Shown here piece by piece: positions 1 to 6,849 of a stretch of DNA of 12,236 nucleotides (position 1 is its first letter; each line of letters starts with the position of its first letter). A program made the translations under genes and the position numbers. Origin of the DNA: Pseudomonadota bacterium (GTDB lineage: Bacteria > Pseudomonadota > Gammaproteobacteria > Pseudomonadales > Halieaceae); contig JAUVBI010000074.1 of NCBI GenBank assembly GCA_030591305.1, positions 1 through 12,236 of the forward strand, read 5' to 3'. A model generated the notes under the pieces. That model did no database searches. It had not been told where the DNA came from and saw nothing but the letters and a program-made list of their open reading frames with translations.

Positions 1-2
1 GG

Positions 3-215
3 CTGACGGGGAAGAAAATTGTTTTGGTGGAGTACAGCGAACACGCCCTGAGTCAGAGTGCCGACGCCGAGGCTATCTGCTATATCCAGTTGAACATCGA
101 TGGCGAGCGCTACTGCGGTGTGGGCCGTAGTCACGATATTATCCAGGCGTCACTGGGCGGGATACTGGGTGCGATTAACAAGGCTGTTGAGCGTGACCAG
201 ATAGCGGCGGCCTGA
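3..215 (+). CDS. leuA: 2-isopropylmalate synthase, C-terminal end (partial)
   Basis: This reading frame is open to the left edge of the window, so only the last 70 codons of the gene are present. The TTG at 24 is internal, not a start. The residues LVEYSEHALSQ, then a Cys-Tyr-Ile-Gln strand, GVGRSHDIIQASL and ILGAINKA match the layout of the C-terminal allosteric domain of LeuA (alpha-IPM synthase, first committed step of leucine synthesis, cytoplasmic), which binds the feedback inhibitor leucine. Homocitrate and citramalate synthases share this fold, so the assignment within the family is likely but not certain. The gene ends 31 bp before the next start and may be co-transcribed with it. Confidence 0.72.
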   Translation: MTGKKIVLVEYSEHALSQSADAEAICYIQLNIDGERYCGVGRSHDIIQASLGGILGAINKAVERDQIAAA

Positions 216-246
216 GCAACTTGCTACCCGGCATGAGGGACGGTTG

Positions 247-1467
247 ATGAGTCTATCTTTCTCCAGGCGAAAACTTCTCCGTTATGCCGCTGTGGGAGCG
301 GCAGGCGTGACCTTGTCATCCTGCAGTGAAGACCCGGGGCCGCGGTATACCGACGCAGACATTGAGGTGTTAGCCGCCCAATGGCGCAACGAGGGCGCGC
401 GCTCTGGCCAGGGCCCCTATGGAGAATTACGGTTCAGGGGTTATCGCGGCCTGGCACAATTACCCTGGTTTGAACTCGACGACAGCGGCAACTTGCAAAA
501 TGTTGCCACTGATTTGCCTAAGGCCATCGATGTGCATTGTCATTTTGGAAGGTCGACATTTTTTGCCCCAGAGCTTGACTTGCATCGTTCCTCACCGCGC
601 GTACAGCATCTGCTTGATTGCGATAAAACCGACCCGGGGTGTGAGCTCGATCTGGACGTGTATATAAACCGTAACTTCGACGACGAGGCGCTCGCCGAAT
701 TGCGCTGGGGTGTAGCAAGTTCAATGTTGTGGGGCAGTACCACGGAGGCAACGCATACCATACCGAACCTGCTAGCTGAGATGGATGCCACCGGAGTTGA
801 GCAGGCAGTGATTCTGCCCATCGCTTTTGGCCTTCCCTTTGGCGATGACTTAACCGAGCGGTGGATGCAGGCCATCGTCCAGTCGGGCAATAGCGACCGT
901 TTTATACAGGCTGCCTCAGTGCATCCTCGTGATAGTAATCGAATAGAAAAACTCAGGCGTTTTAGCGCAGCTGGTGCCCGTGTCGTTAAGCTGCACCCCA
1001 CCATGCAGCACTTTTACCCCGACGGGGATGACATGACGGAGTACTATCGGGAATGTGAGCGTCTCAAGCTGGTGCTCTTTTTTCACTGCGGGCGAGCCGG
1101 TATAGAGCCGGAGTCTATGCATCGTTATGCGTTGCCCCGACATTTTGACGCCGCGATAAGAGCTTTTCCCAAGTTACAGTTTGTGCTCGGGCACTCCGGT
1201 GCACGCGATGTTGCCCAGGCGATTCCACTGGTAGAGCGTTATGACAATGTGTGGCTGGGCGCGAGTTGTCAGGGGGTTACAATGTTGAACGAGATGCTGG
1301 AGCGTACCGGTGGCGAACGCATGCTCTACGGCACCGATTGGCCTTTCTACCACCTTGCTGTGAGCCTCGCCAAGTTGCTGATTGTTACTGAAGATAAACC
1401 CGATGCGAGATACGCGGTGCTGCGTGGCAATGCGCTGCAGTTGTTTGGCAATCATAAAAGTGTCTAA
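247..1467 (+). CDS. Tat-exported lipoprotein, amidohydrolase family (Amidohydro_2-like)
   Basis: The protein has 406 residues from the ATG at 247. A TTG three bases earlier is in frame, but the ATG sits 7 nt after a GAGGGA ribosome site. The N-terminus carries twin arginines (R7-R8) in SFSRRKLLR, a hydrophobic stretch, and a lipobox LSSC with C26 as the lipidation site. It therefore looks like a Tat-exported, membrane-anchored periplasmic lipoprotein. The body shows metal-dependent hydrolase marks in order: DVHCHF (H97, H99), VKLHP (K249, H250), FFHCG (H280), LGHSG (H316) and YGTDWP (D364). This fits the amidohydrolase/decarboxylase-like superfamily with a TIM-barrel metal centre. The substrate cannot be inferred. 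The gene looks like resident chromosome, unrelated to the defence genes that follow. No convincing intrinsic terminator follows: only a 5-bp stem (1475-1489) without a T tract. Confidence 0.85.
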   Translation: MSLSFSRRKLLRYAAVGAAGVTLSSCSEDPGPRYTDADIEVLAAQWRNEGARSGQGPYGELRFRGYRGLAQLPWFELDDSGNLQNVATDLPKAIDVHCHFGRSTFFAPELDLHRSSPRVQHLLDCDKTDPGCELDLDVYINRNFDDEALAELRWGVASSMLWGSTTEATHTIPNLLAEMDATGVEQAVILPIAFGLPFGDDLTERWMQAIVQSGNSDRFIQAASVHPRDSNRIEKLRRFSAAGARVVKLHPTMQHFYPDGDDMTEYYRECERLKLVLFFHCGRAGIEPESMHRYALPRHFDAAIRAFPKLQFVLGHSGARDVAQAIPLVERYDNVWLGASCQGVTMLNEMLERTGGERMLYGTDWPFYHLAVSLAKLLIVTEDKPDARYAVLRGNALQLFGNHKSV

Positions 1468-1502
1468 TTTGTGCAGTAGGGGTGCTACTACAGATAAATA
1501 TT

Positions 1503-1530
1503 TTGACATCATCTGGAAAAAGGTAATAAT
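1503..1530 (+). promoter_or_regulatory. Predicted promoter of the restriction-modification operon
   Basis: A perfect -35 hexamer TTGACA (1503-1508) is followed after 16 bp by AATAAT (1525-1530), which matches the -10 consensus at five of six positions. It starts 36 bp after the amidohydrolase stop and 97 bp before the first hsd gene. The start of transcription would fall near 1536-1538, inside a perfect palindrome, giving a leader of about 62 nt. This is a prediction from sequence alone. Confidence 0.6.
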
Positions 1531-1542
1531 AGCTATTATTAC
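1523..1542. promoter_or_regulatory. 20-bp perfect palindrome, candidate operator
   Basis: The left half GTAATAATAG is the exact reverse complement of the right half CTATTATTAC, with no spacer. It covers the predicted -10 element and the start of transcription of the hsd operon, the usual place for a repressor-type operator. No controller (C) protein gene is visible in the window, so the binding factor is unknown. No T tract follows, so it is not a typical terminator. Confidence 0.55.
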
Positions 1543-1599
1543 TTGCAGTAGCCTCGCTACGACATTAATTGTAATAGTAGGTAGGATAACCAACCCCCC

Positions 1600-2214
1600 A
1601 TGCCACAGCAATACCCTAAGGCTAGCCTCAGCACCCTGGCCACCATCCGCAGCGGCTTCCCCTTCCGGGAGAGGGTCGAGCACGTCGACGCGGGCGATGT
1701 AAGGATACTGCAAATTCGGGATTTACGGTTGAACCGGGTACTCAAGGCTATCGACCTGCCCCTGGTCAAAAGTCCCAGGGGCCGTGTCACTGTACTGGAG
1801 CCCGGCGATATTATTATTCCCGCCCGGGGTGAGCATTATCGGGCTGTCAGCTTCACTCTGTCTGAGCCAACCCTGGCCAGCAGCCAACTGCTCACCCTGC
1901 GCGTCACCAGTGATACTGTGCTGCCCAGCTACCTGTGCTGGGCGCTGAATCAGCCCGGTCCGCAGCATACCCTGCGCAATGAGTCCCGGGGTACCAATAT
2001 GCCCCTGCTCACCCGGCAAGGCTTGGGCGCAGTACAGGTACCGCTCCCCTCACTGGGCACCCAACAGAAAATCATCGACCTGCAACAGCTTTGGGAGCAG
2101 GAGCAACAACTTACCCAACAGCTACTTAACAACCGTGAAACCATGCTCAAGGGCATATTTCAGCAACTATTATGCAAGGCGGCTACCACCGCACCCCATG
2201 GAGAACAAGAATGA
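1600..2214 (+). CDS. Type I restriction specificity subunit, single-TRD 'half' HsdS
   Basis: The protein has 204 residues, about half a normal HsdS (400-450). It holds one target-recognition domain (about 1-145; SGFPFRERV start, EPGDIIIPARG, ESRGTNMPLLT) followed by one conserved helical region (about 146-192; LPSLGTQQKI then a Gln/Leu-rich helix ending FQQLL). In the family each TRD reads one half-site and the helices set the spacing and contact HsdM. A single-TRD subunit would have to dimerise or pair with another S. The gene opens the operon, and its stop overlaps the hsdM start as ATGA. The ribosome site is poor: TAGGTAGGA ends 13 nt before the ATG. It is GC-rich (36 of 60 bases at 1741-1800), unlike the full-length hsdS downstream. 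It has no frameshift and looks intact, so I read it as a real small S gene and not debris. Confidence 0.78.
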   Translation: MPQQYPKASLSTLATIRSGFPFRERVEHVDAGDVRILQIRDLRLNRVLKAIDLPLVKSPRGRVTVLEPGDIIIPARGEHYRAVSFTLSEPTLASSQLLTLRVTSDTVLPSYLCWALNQPGPQHTLRNESRGTNMPLLTRQGLGAVQVPLPSLGTQQKIIDLQQLWEQEQQLTQQLLNNRETMLKGIFQQLLCKAATTAPHGEQE

Positions 2215-3749
2215 CTGATGCCACTATCCCTGCTGACGCGGTAAGTAGCAGCGAGATAAACAACGCCCTCTGGTCCGCTTGCGATACCTTTCGCGGCACC
2301 GTCGATGCGAGCATCTATAAAGACTATGTGCTCACCATGTTGTTCCTCAAATATATTTCTGACGTATGGCAGGATCACTACGAGGAATACGAAAAAGAAC
2401 ATGGCGACCACCCGGAGTTAATCGAAGAGCTGCTGAAAAACGAGCGCTTTGTGCTCCCCAAAAGTGCCAACTTCTATGCCCTGTATGAGGCCCGTTACGA
2501 GCCCGGCAACGGCGAGCGCATCGACAAGGCTTTGCACGCTATTGAAGACGGCAACGGCACCAAACTACAGGACGGCGACCACGGCGTGTTCCAGGATATT
2601 TCCTTTAACTCCACCAAGCTTGGCGACGAAGCACAAAAGAACGACATTCTCCGCCACTTAATTGAGGATTTTAACAAGCCCCAACTTAACCTGCGCCCCA
2701 GCCGTGTGGGCAGCCGCGATATTATCGGTGATGCCTACGAATTCCTGATTGAAAAATTTGCCGCCAGCGCCGGCAAAAAAGCCGGTGAGTTTTACACCCC
2801 GGCCGAAGTCTCGCAGCTGATCGCCGAGCTGGTTGAACCACAGGAGGGTGACGATATCTGCGACCCCGCCTGCGGTTCCGCATCATTGTTAATGAAGTGC
2901 GGCCGACGAATCAAAGAAGCCACCGGTGGCAAAAAATACGCTCTCTACGGCCAGGAAGCCATTGGCAGCACCTGGGCGCTGGCGAAAATGAATATGTTCC
3001 TGCACGGTGAAGACAACCACATTATTAAATGGGGCGACACCCTGCGTAACCCGCGTTTGCTCAACAGTGATGAAAGCCTGAAGCACTTTGATGTGGTTGT
3101 GGCCAATCCTCCTTTCTCGCTGGATAAGTGGGGGCATGAATCTGCCGACAATGACCGCCATGGCCGTTTTCGCCGGGGCATCCCGCCACGCACCAAAGCC
3201 GACTATGCCTTCATTCTGCATATGATTGAAACCATGAAGCCCAAGACGGGACGCATGGGGGTAGTGGTACCGCACGGCGTGTTATTTCGTGGCGCCAGCG
3301 AAGGTAGAATTCGCCAGAAACTGGTGGAGGAAAACCTTCTCGATGCTGTGATCGGCTTGCCGGAAAAACTGTTTTACGGCACCGGCATCCCCGCTGCGAT
3401 TATGATCTTCAAAAAAGCCAAAAGTGATAACAAGGTGCTGTTTATTGATGCCAGTCGAGAGTATGAGAGCGGTAAAAACCAGAATATGCTCAGCCGCGCA
3501 CATCTGGATAAAATCCTGGCGACCTATCAGGCGCGTAAGAGCGTTGATAAGTATGCCTACCTCGCCAGCCTGAAAGAAATTCAGGAGAACGATTTTAACC
3601 TGAATATTCCACGGTATGTGGACACCTTTGAAGAAGAGGAAGAAATTGATCTGGTGGCCGTTCGCAAAGAGCGAGGCGAGTTAACACAACAGCTTGCTGA
3701 GATTGAGAAGAAGATGAGCGGCTATTTAGAGGAACTGGGCTATGAGTAA
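2211..3749 (+). CDS. hsdM: Type I DNA methyltransferase subunit (N6-adenine)
   Basis: The protein has 512 residues, a normal HsdM length. The ATG at 2211 was chosen because GGAG lies 7 nt upstream and it overlaps the previous stop (ATGA); an in-frame ATG at 2172 would add 13 unrelated residues. An HsdM_N-type helical domain occupies about 15-150. The SAM-dependent N6-methylase core follows: DAYEFLIEKFA and GEFYTP (about 174-196), motif I DPACGSASLL (218-227) and motif IV NPPF (299-302). The C-terminal tail (about 413-512) ends in an acidic, coiled-coil-like segment. HsdM methylates adenine at the sites chosen by HsdS and is also part of the restriction complex with HsdR. One small oddity is alanine at the third position of the motif I GSxS turn, where glycine is more usual. 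The C-terminal 100 residues recur, shortened, at 4584-4826. Confidence 0.95.
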   Translation: MTDATIPADAVSSSEINNALWSACDTFRGTVDASIYKDYVLTMLFLKYISDVWQDHYEEYEKEHGDHPELIEELLKNERFVLPKSANFYALYEARYEPGNGERIDKALHAIEDGNGTKLQDGDHGVFQDISFNSTKLGDEAQKNDILRHLIEDFNKPQLNLRPSRVGSRDIIGDAYEFLIEKFAASAGKKAGEFYTPAEVSQLIAELVEPQEGDDICDPACGSASLLMKCGRRIKEATGGKKYALYGQEAIGSTWALAKMNMFLHGEDNHIIKWGDTLRNPRLLNSDESLKHFDVVVANPPFSLDKWGHESADNDRHGRFRRGIPPRTKADYAFILHMIETMKPKTGRMGVVVPHGVLFRGASEGRIRQKLVEENLLDAVIGLPEKLFYGTGIPAAIMIFKKAKSDNKVLFIDASREYESGKNQNMLSRAHLDKILATYQARKSVDKYAYLASLKEIQENDFNLNIPRYVDTFEEEEEIDLVAVRKERGELTQQLAEIEKKMSGYLEELGYE

Positions 3750-4587
3750 CCGGGATGCTGACAAGCCGACCAATCGATTCGAGGCGCTACGGCACCTATC
3801 GGCACAGGGCATTGAATTTTGGTATGCCCGTGACCTGCAAGCGGTGTTCGATTACCGCGAATGGCGAAAATTTGAACAGGTTATCAGCAAGGCCATAATC
3901 GCTTGCAAAACAACAGGATACGACGACAAAGACCATTTTGTCCCTTTGGACAAAATGGTCAAGATTGGCTCCGGTGCATCGCGTAAAGTGGCAGATTATC
4001 AACTATCACGCTATGCCTGCTATCTCATCGTACAAAACGCCAATGCCAGCAAGCCGGTTATCGCCCAGGGACAAACCTATTTCGCGATACAAACCCGACG
4101 CCAGGAATTACAAGACGATGGCGAATTTAAAGCCTTATCCGAAGATAAAAAACGTCTGGTTCTACGCGAAGAGCTAAGCCGACATAACAAAAATCTGGCA
4201 GCAGCGGCAAAAGATGCCGGAGTGCAAAGCGGCCTGGACTACGCCATCTTTCAAAATCACGGTTATAAAGGCCTTTATGGCGGGCTCGACAACAAGGCCA
4301 TACACCAGCGTAAAGCGCTGGGGAAGAGTCAGAAAATTCTAGATCATATGGGTTCCACCGAACTTGCCGCCAATCTATTTCGAGCCACCCAAACTGAAGA
4401 AAAGCTGAAGCGCGACAAGGTAAAAGAAAAAATAAAAGCCAACCAAACACACCATGATGTAGGCGCCAAAGTTCGGAAAACTATCAAGGAGCTGGGCGGC
4501 GCCATGCCTGAGGATATGGAAACTCCAGAGCAAAGTGTTAAGTCGTTAACGGCGCAAAGTAGAAACAAGCTTGATAAAAAACCATGA
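3742..4587 (+). CDS. dinD: DNA-damage-inducible protein D
   Basis: The protein has 281 residues and resembles E. coli DinD over its whole length. Shared blocks include MVKIGSGASR (about 72-81), LSRYACYLIVQN (88-99), KPVIAQGQTYFAIQTRRQEL (104-123), IFQNHGYKGLYGGLD (169-183) and KILDHMGSTELAANLFRATQ (198-217). The N-terminal part is BRO-N-like. E. coli DinD is an SOS gene product that interferes with RecA-mediated strand exchange. The start overlaps the hsdM end by 8 bp (ATGAGTAA) with AGAGGA 8 nt upstream. I see no LexA box near it, so it is probably read from the hsd promoter instead of its own SOS promoter. The gene is less GC-rich than hsdM (25 of 60 bases at 4141-4200). Its coding sequence contains a perfect 13-bp hairpin (3931-3960). 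Confidence 0.93.
   Translation: MSNRDADKPTNRFEALRHLSAQGIEFWYARDLQAVFDYREWRKFEQVISKAIIACKTTGYDDKDHFVPLDKMVKIGSGASRKVADYQLSRYACYLIVQNANASKPVIAQGQTYFAIQTRRQELQDDGEFKALSEDKKRLVLREELSRHNKNLAAAAKDAGVQSGLDYAIFQNHGYKGLYGGLDNKAIHQRKALGKSQKILDHMGSTELAANLFRATQTEEKLKRDKVKEKIKANQTHHDVGAKVRKTIKELGGAMPEDMETPEQSVKSLTAQSRNKLDKKP
3931..3960 (+). repeat. Perfect 13-bp inverted repeat with 4-nt loop inside dinD
   Basis: The arm GACCATTTTGTCC (3931-3943) is followed by the loop CTTT and its exact reverse complement GGACAAAATGGTC (3948-3960). In the mRNA this is a strong hairpin within the codons for DHFVPLDKMV, about 190 nt into dinD. Part of the protein here (DHF, MVKIG) is conserved in the family, so the amino acids alone may explain some of the symmetry. 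Thirteen perfect pairs are much more than expected by chance. Confidence 0.8.
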
Positions 4588-4826
4588 ATGCTGCCAGCCG
4601 CAACTATGGGGATGGAATCGACCAGGATATTCTCAGCCTTGGTCATCTGGATAAAATTTGGGAGAATTACTTTAATCTGAATATTCCGCAGTATGCGGAT
4701 ACGTTTGAGGAAGAGATCGATATCACAGCAACGATTAAAGAAAGAAAAGAATTACAAATACAGCTTAAAGATATCAAAGAATCAATGTGCGCACTCTTAA
4801 AGGAACCCAATTATGCTTCCGAGTAA
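4584..4826 (+). CDS. HsdM C-terminal remnant (internally deleted duplicate)
   Basis: This intact 80-codon frame begins with an ATG overlapping the dinD stop (ATGA) and ends 14 bp inside hsdS. Its protein aligns to the last 100 residues of the upstream HsdM: ASRNYGDG with ASREYESG, LGHLDKI with RAHLDKI, FNLNIPQYADTFEEE with FNLNIPRYVDTFEEE, then a matching charged tail ending in NYASE versus GYE. About 22 residues between HLDKI and the ENxFNLN block are missing relative to HsdM, an in-frame loss. It lacks every catalytic motif, so it cannot methylate. It is AT-rich (17 GC of 60 bases at 4741-4800) and differs at many bases from hsdM, so it derives from a different hsdM allele and not from a recent copy. 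It may persist because it keeps hsdS translationally coupled, or because its coiled tail still binds S. No clear ribosome site precedes it. Confidence 0.8.
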   Translation: MNAASRNYGDGIDQDILSLGHLDKIWENYFNLNIPQYADTFEEEIDITATIKERKELQIQLKDIKESMCALLKEPNYASE

Positions 4827-6036
4827 GTGGGTAATTTTATCAGCAGATGACATTTGTCATTCCGTATCTGTAGGGATCGTAATCACTCCAAAAAAATACT
4901 ACGTGGAAGAGGACAAAGGCATTAAGACATTCAGATCTGCAAATGTGAGAGAGGGCTATATAAATGATTCCAATTGGGTATACATATCTGAAGAGGGTCA
5001 CAAAATAAATAAAAAGTCGGAGATATTCGAGGGCGACTTGCTCGTTGTAAGAACTGGTTACCCTGGAACAGCATGCGTTGTAACTAAAGAATTTGAGGGA
5101 TCAAATGCAATCGATATAGTAATCGCTCGACCAAATATGGATAAGGTACTTCCAGAATTTCTTTGTGCTTTCACTAACTCCCACCTTGGAAAATCTCAAG
5201 TTCTAAATCTACAAGGAGGAATGGCACAGCAGCATTTAAATGTAGGTGCATACAAAACATTATTGGTTAAGCTTCCGCCATTAGTTGAACAAACCAAAAT
5301 CGCCCAAATCCTATCGACCTGGGATCAGGCCATTGCAACCACCGAAAAACTGATTAAAAACAGCAAAGCCCAGAAAAAAGCCCTGATGCAGCAGCTGCTG
5401 ACGGGGAAGAAGCGCTTGCCGGGGTTTAGTGGTGAGTGGCAGGAGTATTGTTTCAACCAAATCTTTGATCGGCTGAAACGGAAAAATACTGTCGATAATG
5501 ACAACATACTGACTATTTCCGGAAAAGATGGCTTGGTCAGTCAGAAAGAATATTTCAACAAACGTGTGGCCAGCGAAAACCTGCAGGGGTACACCCTACT
5601 GCATCGTGGTGACTTCGCCTACAACAAAAGCTATTCCAACGGCTATCCTTATGGCGCGATTAAACCGTTAGGTCGTTACGATGCGGGTGTCGTTTCCAGC
5701 CTGTATATTTGTTTCAACCTGATCAAACCGGATGATCACGAACATGATTTCTTCCGTCATTTTTTCGAAGGTGGGTATTTCGACCGCGAGATATATGCGA
5801 TTGCCCAGGAAGGTGCGAGAAATCACGGCCTGCTTAACGTCAGTTCAACAGCCTTCTTCATTACCCGGCTACGCATTCCCCCATTAAGCGAACAAACGGC
5901 CATTGCCGATGTTATTAATACTGCGGAGGCAGATCAGCATAACCTTGAGCAACAGCTGCAATCGCTCAAATTACAGAAAAAAGCCCTAATGCAACAACTA
6001 CTAACCGGCAAACGCCGCGTCAAGGTTAGCCCATGA
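4813..6036 (+). CDS. hsdS: Type I restriction specificity subunit (two TRDs)
   Basis: The protein has 407 residues, the standard length, in the standard order: TRD1 (about 1-153), conserved helical region 1 (154-201; [14 protein letters not shown] ... [15 protein letters not shown]), TRD2 (202-354) and conserved region 2 (355-402; [14 protein letters not shown] ... [15 protein letters not shown]). The two conserved regions repeat with a 201-residue period. The subunit determines the bipartite site methylated by HsdM and cut by HsdR. The start is supported by AAAGGAA (4799-4805), 7 nt upstream, inside the overlapping HsdM remnant. TRD1 is clearly AT-rich (47 GC of 120 bases at 4861-4980), whereas TRD2 is near 50% (32 of 60 at 5641-5700). 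This is a sign of domain exchange at conserved region 1. The stop overlaps the next start as ATGA. Confidence 0.94.
   Translation: MLPSKWVILSADDICHSVSVGIVITPKKYYVEEDKGIKTFRSANVREGYINDSNWVYISEEGHKINKKSEIFEGDLLVVRTGYPGTACVVTKEFEGSNAIDIVIARPNMDKVLPEFLCAFTNSHLGKSQVLNLQGGMAQQHLNVGAYKTLLVKLPPLVEQTKIAQILSTWDQAIATTEKLIKNSKAQKKALMQQLLTGKKRLPGFSGEWQEYCFNQIFDRLKRKNTVDNDNILTISGKDGLVSQKEYFNKRVASENLQGYTLLHRGDFAYNKSYSNGYPYGAIKPLGRYDAGVVSSLYICFNLIKPDDHEHDFFRHFFEGGYFDREIYAIAQEGARNHGLLNVSSTAFFITRLRIPPLSEQTAIADVINTAEADQHNLEQQLQSLKLQKKALMQQLLTGKRRVKVSP
5371..5412 (+). repeat. hsdS conserved-region repeat, copy 1
   Basis: This encodes [14 protein letters not shown] at the end of conserved region 1 and is matched by copy 2 exactly 603 bp downstream. 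The first 14 bases (CAGAAAAAAGCCCT) are identical between copies; later differences are mostly third-position changes. Such repeats are the usual crossover points for TRD exchange. Confidence 0.75.
5974..6015 (+). repeat. hsdS conserved-region repeat, copy 2
   Basis: This encodes [14 protein letters not shown] at the end of conserved region 2, the counterpart of the repeat 603 bp upstream. Synonymous differences show that the duplication is old and functionally kept. Confidence 0.75.
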
Positions 6037-6767
6037 TCTCCCCAAATGATCTGTTTTCTCCCCTGAGCGAAGAAGAATACGAGGCGCTCGACGAATTCCT
6101 GCTTTCACTGGAATACGAAGAAGGTATTTTCTGTGTTTCCGAACTGGACGGCTTTCTCACAGCTGTTATCAGCGGCCCCGTTTCTATACCACCCTCGCGG
6201 TGGTTGGAAGCGATCTGGGGTGGCCAGGAGAACTCACCAGTATGGGATAGTGAGGAGAAGTTTCAACACATCTTCGGATTACTGATGCGCTACATGAACA
6301 GTATTGCGACCCCCTTGGCGGAAGCGTCCATGGATTTTGAGCCCTGTTTTATGGAACGCGTCGTAGAAGGCAAGTGTTACACCGTCGTCGATGAATGGTG
6401 CGAGGGCTATATGAAAGGCGTGGCCCTATGCCCGGACCACTGGGATGAGATGCCCAACTCACATGAAGACTATCTGGCACCCATGCTGATGTTCACCACC
6501 GAGGATGGCTGGCAGCAACTGGACAAAATGACCGAGGAAGAAGTTGTGTTCTGGCAGGAGCAGATTGAGCCTGTCGCAAGACGAATTCATGCCTACTGGC
6601 TGGAACAGCGTGGCGGAATACCGCCACCGCAGTTTCACACGCCCATACTGCCCACGAGTGCCGCTAACGAAGAACCATTCACCCGGCCGGAACCCAAAGT
6701 GGGCCGAAATGACCCCTGCCCTTGTGGCAGCGGAAAAAAATACAAGAAATGCTGCGGTCTGCACTGA
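6033..6767 (+). CDS. YecA/UPF0149 family protein with C-terminal SEC-C zinc motif
   Basis: The protein has 244 residues. The N-terminal two thirds carry UPF0149/YecA family features: a helical start [14 protein letters not shown], then [13 protein letters not shown] and a Trp-rich segment. The C-terminus is a SEC-C motif (C229-x-C231 ... C240-C241 in [17 protein letters not shown]), the zinc-binding tail also found on SecA. The biochemical role of YecA-type proteins is not established to my knowledge; the motif suggests binding of a partner protein or nucleic acid. The start overlaps the hsdS stop (ATGA) with AAGG 7 nt upstream, so it is translated with the specificity subunit. Its position makes an accessory role in the RM operon possible, but nothing in the sequence proves it. 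It is the last gene of the first block. Confidence 0.85.
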   Translation: MISPNDLFSPLSEEEYEALDEFLLSLEYEEGIFCVSELDGFLTAVISGPVSIPPSRWLEAIWGGQENSPVWDSEEKFQHIFGLLMRYMNSIATPLAEASMDFEPCFMERVVEGKCYTVVDEWCEGYMKGVALCPDHWDEMPNSHEDYLAPMLMFTTEDGWQQLDKMTEEEVVFWQEQIEPVARRIHAYWLEQRGGIPPPQFHTPILPTSAANEEPFTRPEPKVGRNDPCPCGSGKKYKKCCGLH

Positions 6768-6805
6768 TGCATATAACCACAACACTCCGTAGCAAGGCCG
6801 CTTAT

Positions 6806-6842
6806 AACCGTAAAACGTCTCCGCGGAGACGTCGGGGGGTTT
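6806..6842 (+). terminator. Strong hairpin with 18-bp perfect palindrome after the first gene block
   Basis: The core 6815-6832 is perfectly self-complementary: ACGTCTCCG is followed directly by CGGAGACGT. CCG (6808-6810) and CGG (6833-6835) can add further pairs across a TAAA bulge. It lies 47 bp past the last stop of the block, where a transcript end is expected. The plus strand downstream is G-rich with only three T, so it is not a canonical intrinsic terminator. On the minus strand it is followed by TTTT. It could instead be an operator for the promoter 18 bp further on, or a 3' mRNA stabilising hairpin. Confidence 0.45.
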
Positions 6843-6849
6843 ATGATGA

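Noticed and set aside
3..16. The bases CTGACGGGGAAGAA recur at 5398-5411 in hsdS.
   Set aside because: Both encode LTGKK in unrelated proteins (LeuA-like tail and HsdS). Flanking sequence does not match, so this is chance and not an att or duplicated site.
540..1143. Long minus-strand open frames inside the amidohydrolase gene.
   Set aside because: They lie opposite a well-supported gene, show no recognisable domain and are shadows of its codon use. The same holds for minus-strand frames opposite hsdM, dinD and hsdR.
1475..1489. Stem-loop AGTAG-GGGTG-CTACT after the amidohydrolase stop as a terminator.
   Set aside because: The stem has only five pairs and no T tract follows; too weak to call.
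1600..2214. Half HsdS as a truncated pseudogene.
   Set aside because: Its frame is intact, it has one complete TRD plus conserved region, and its stop overlaps hsdM exactly as in a working operon. A truncation of a full S would not usually end so neatly.
3700..3745. LexA box upstream of dinD.
   Set aside because: No CTGT-N8-ACAG pattern is present in the hsdM 3' end before dinD.
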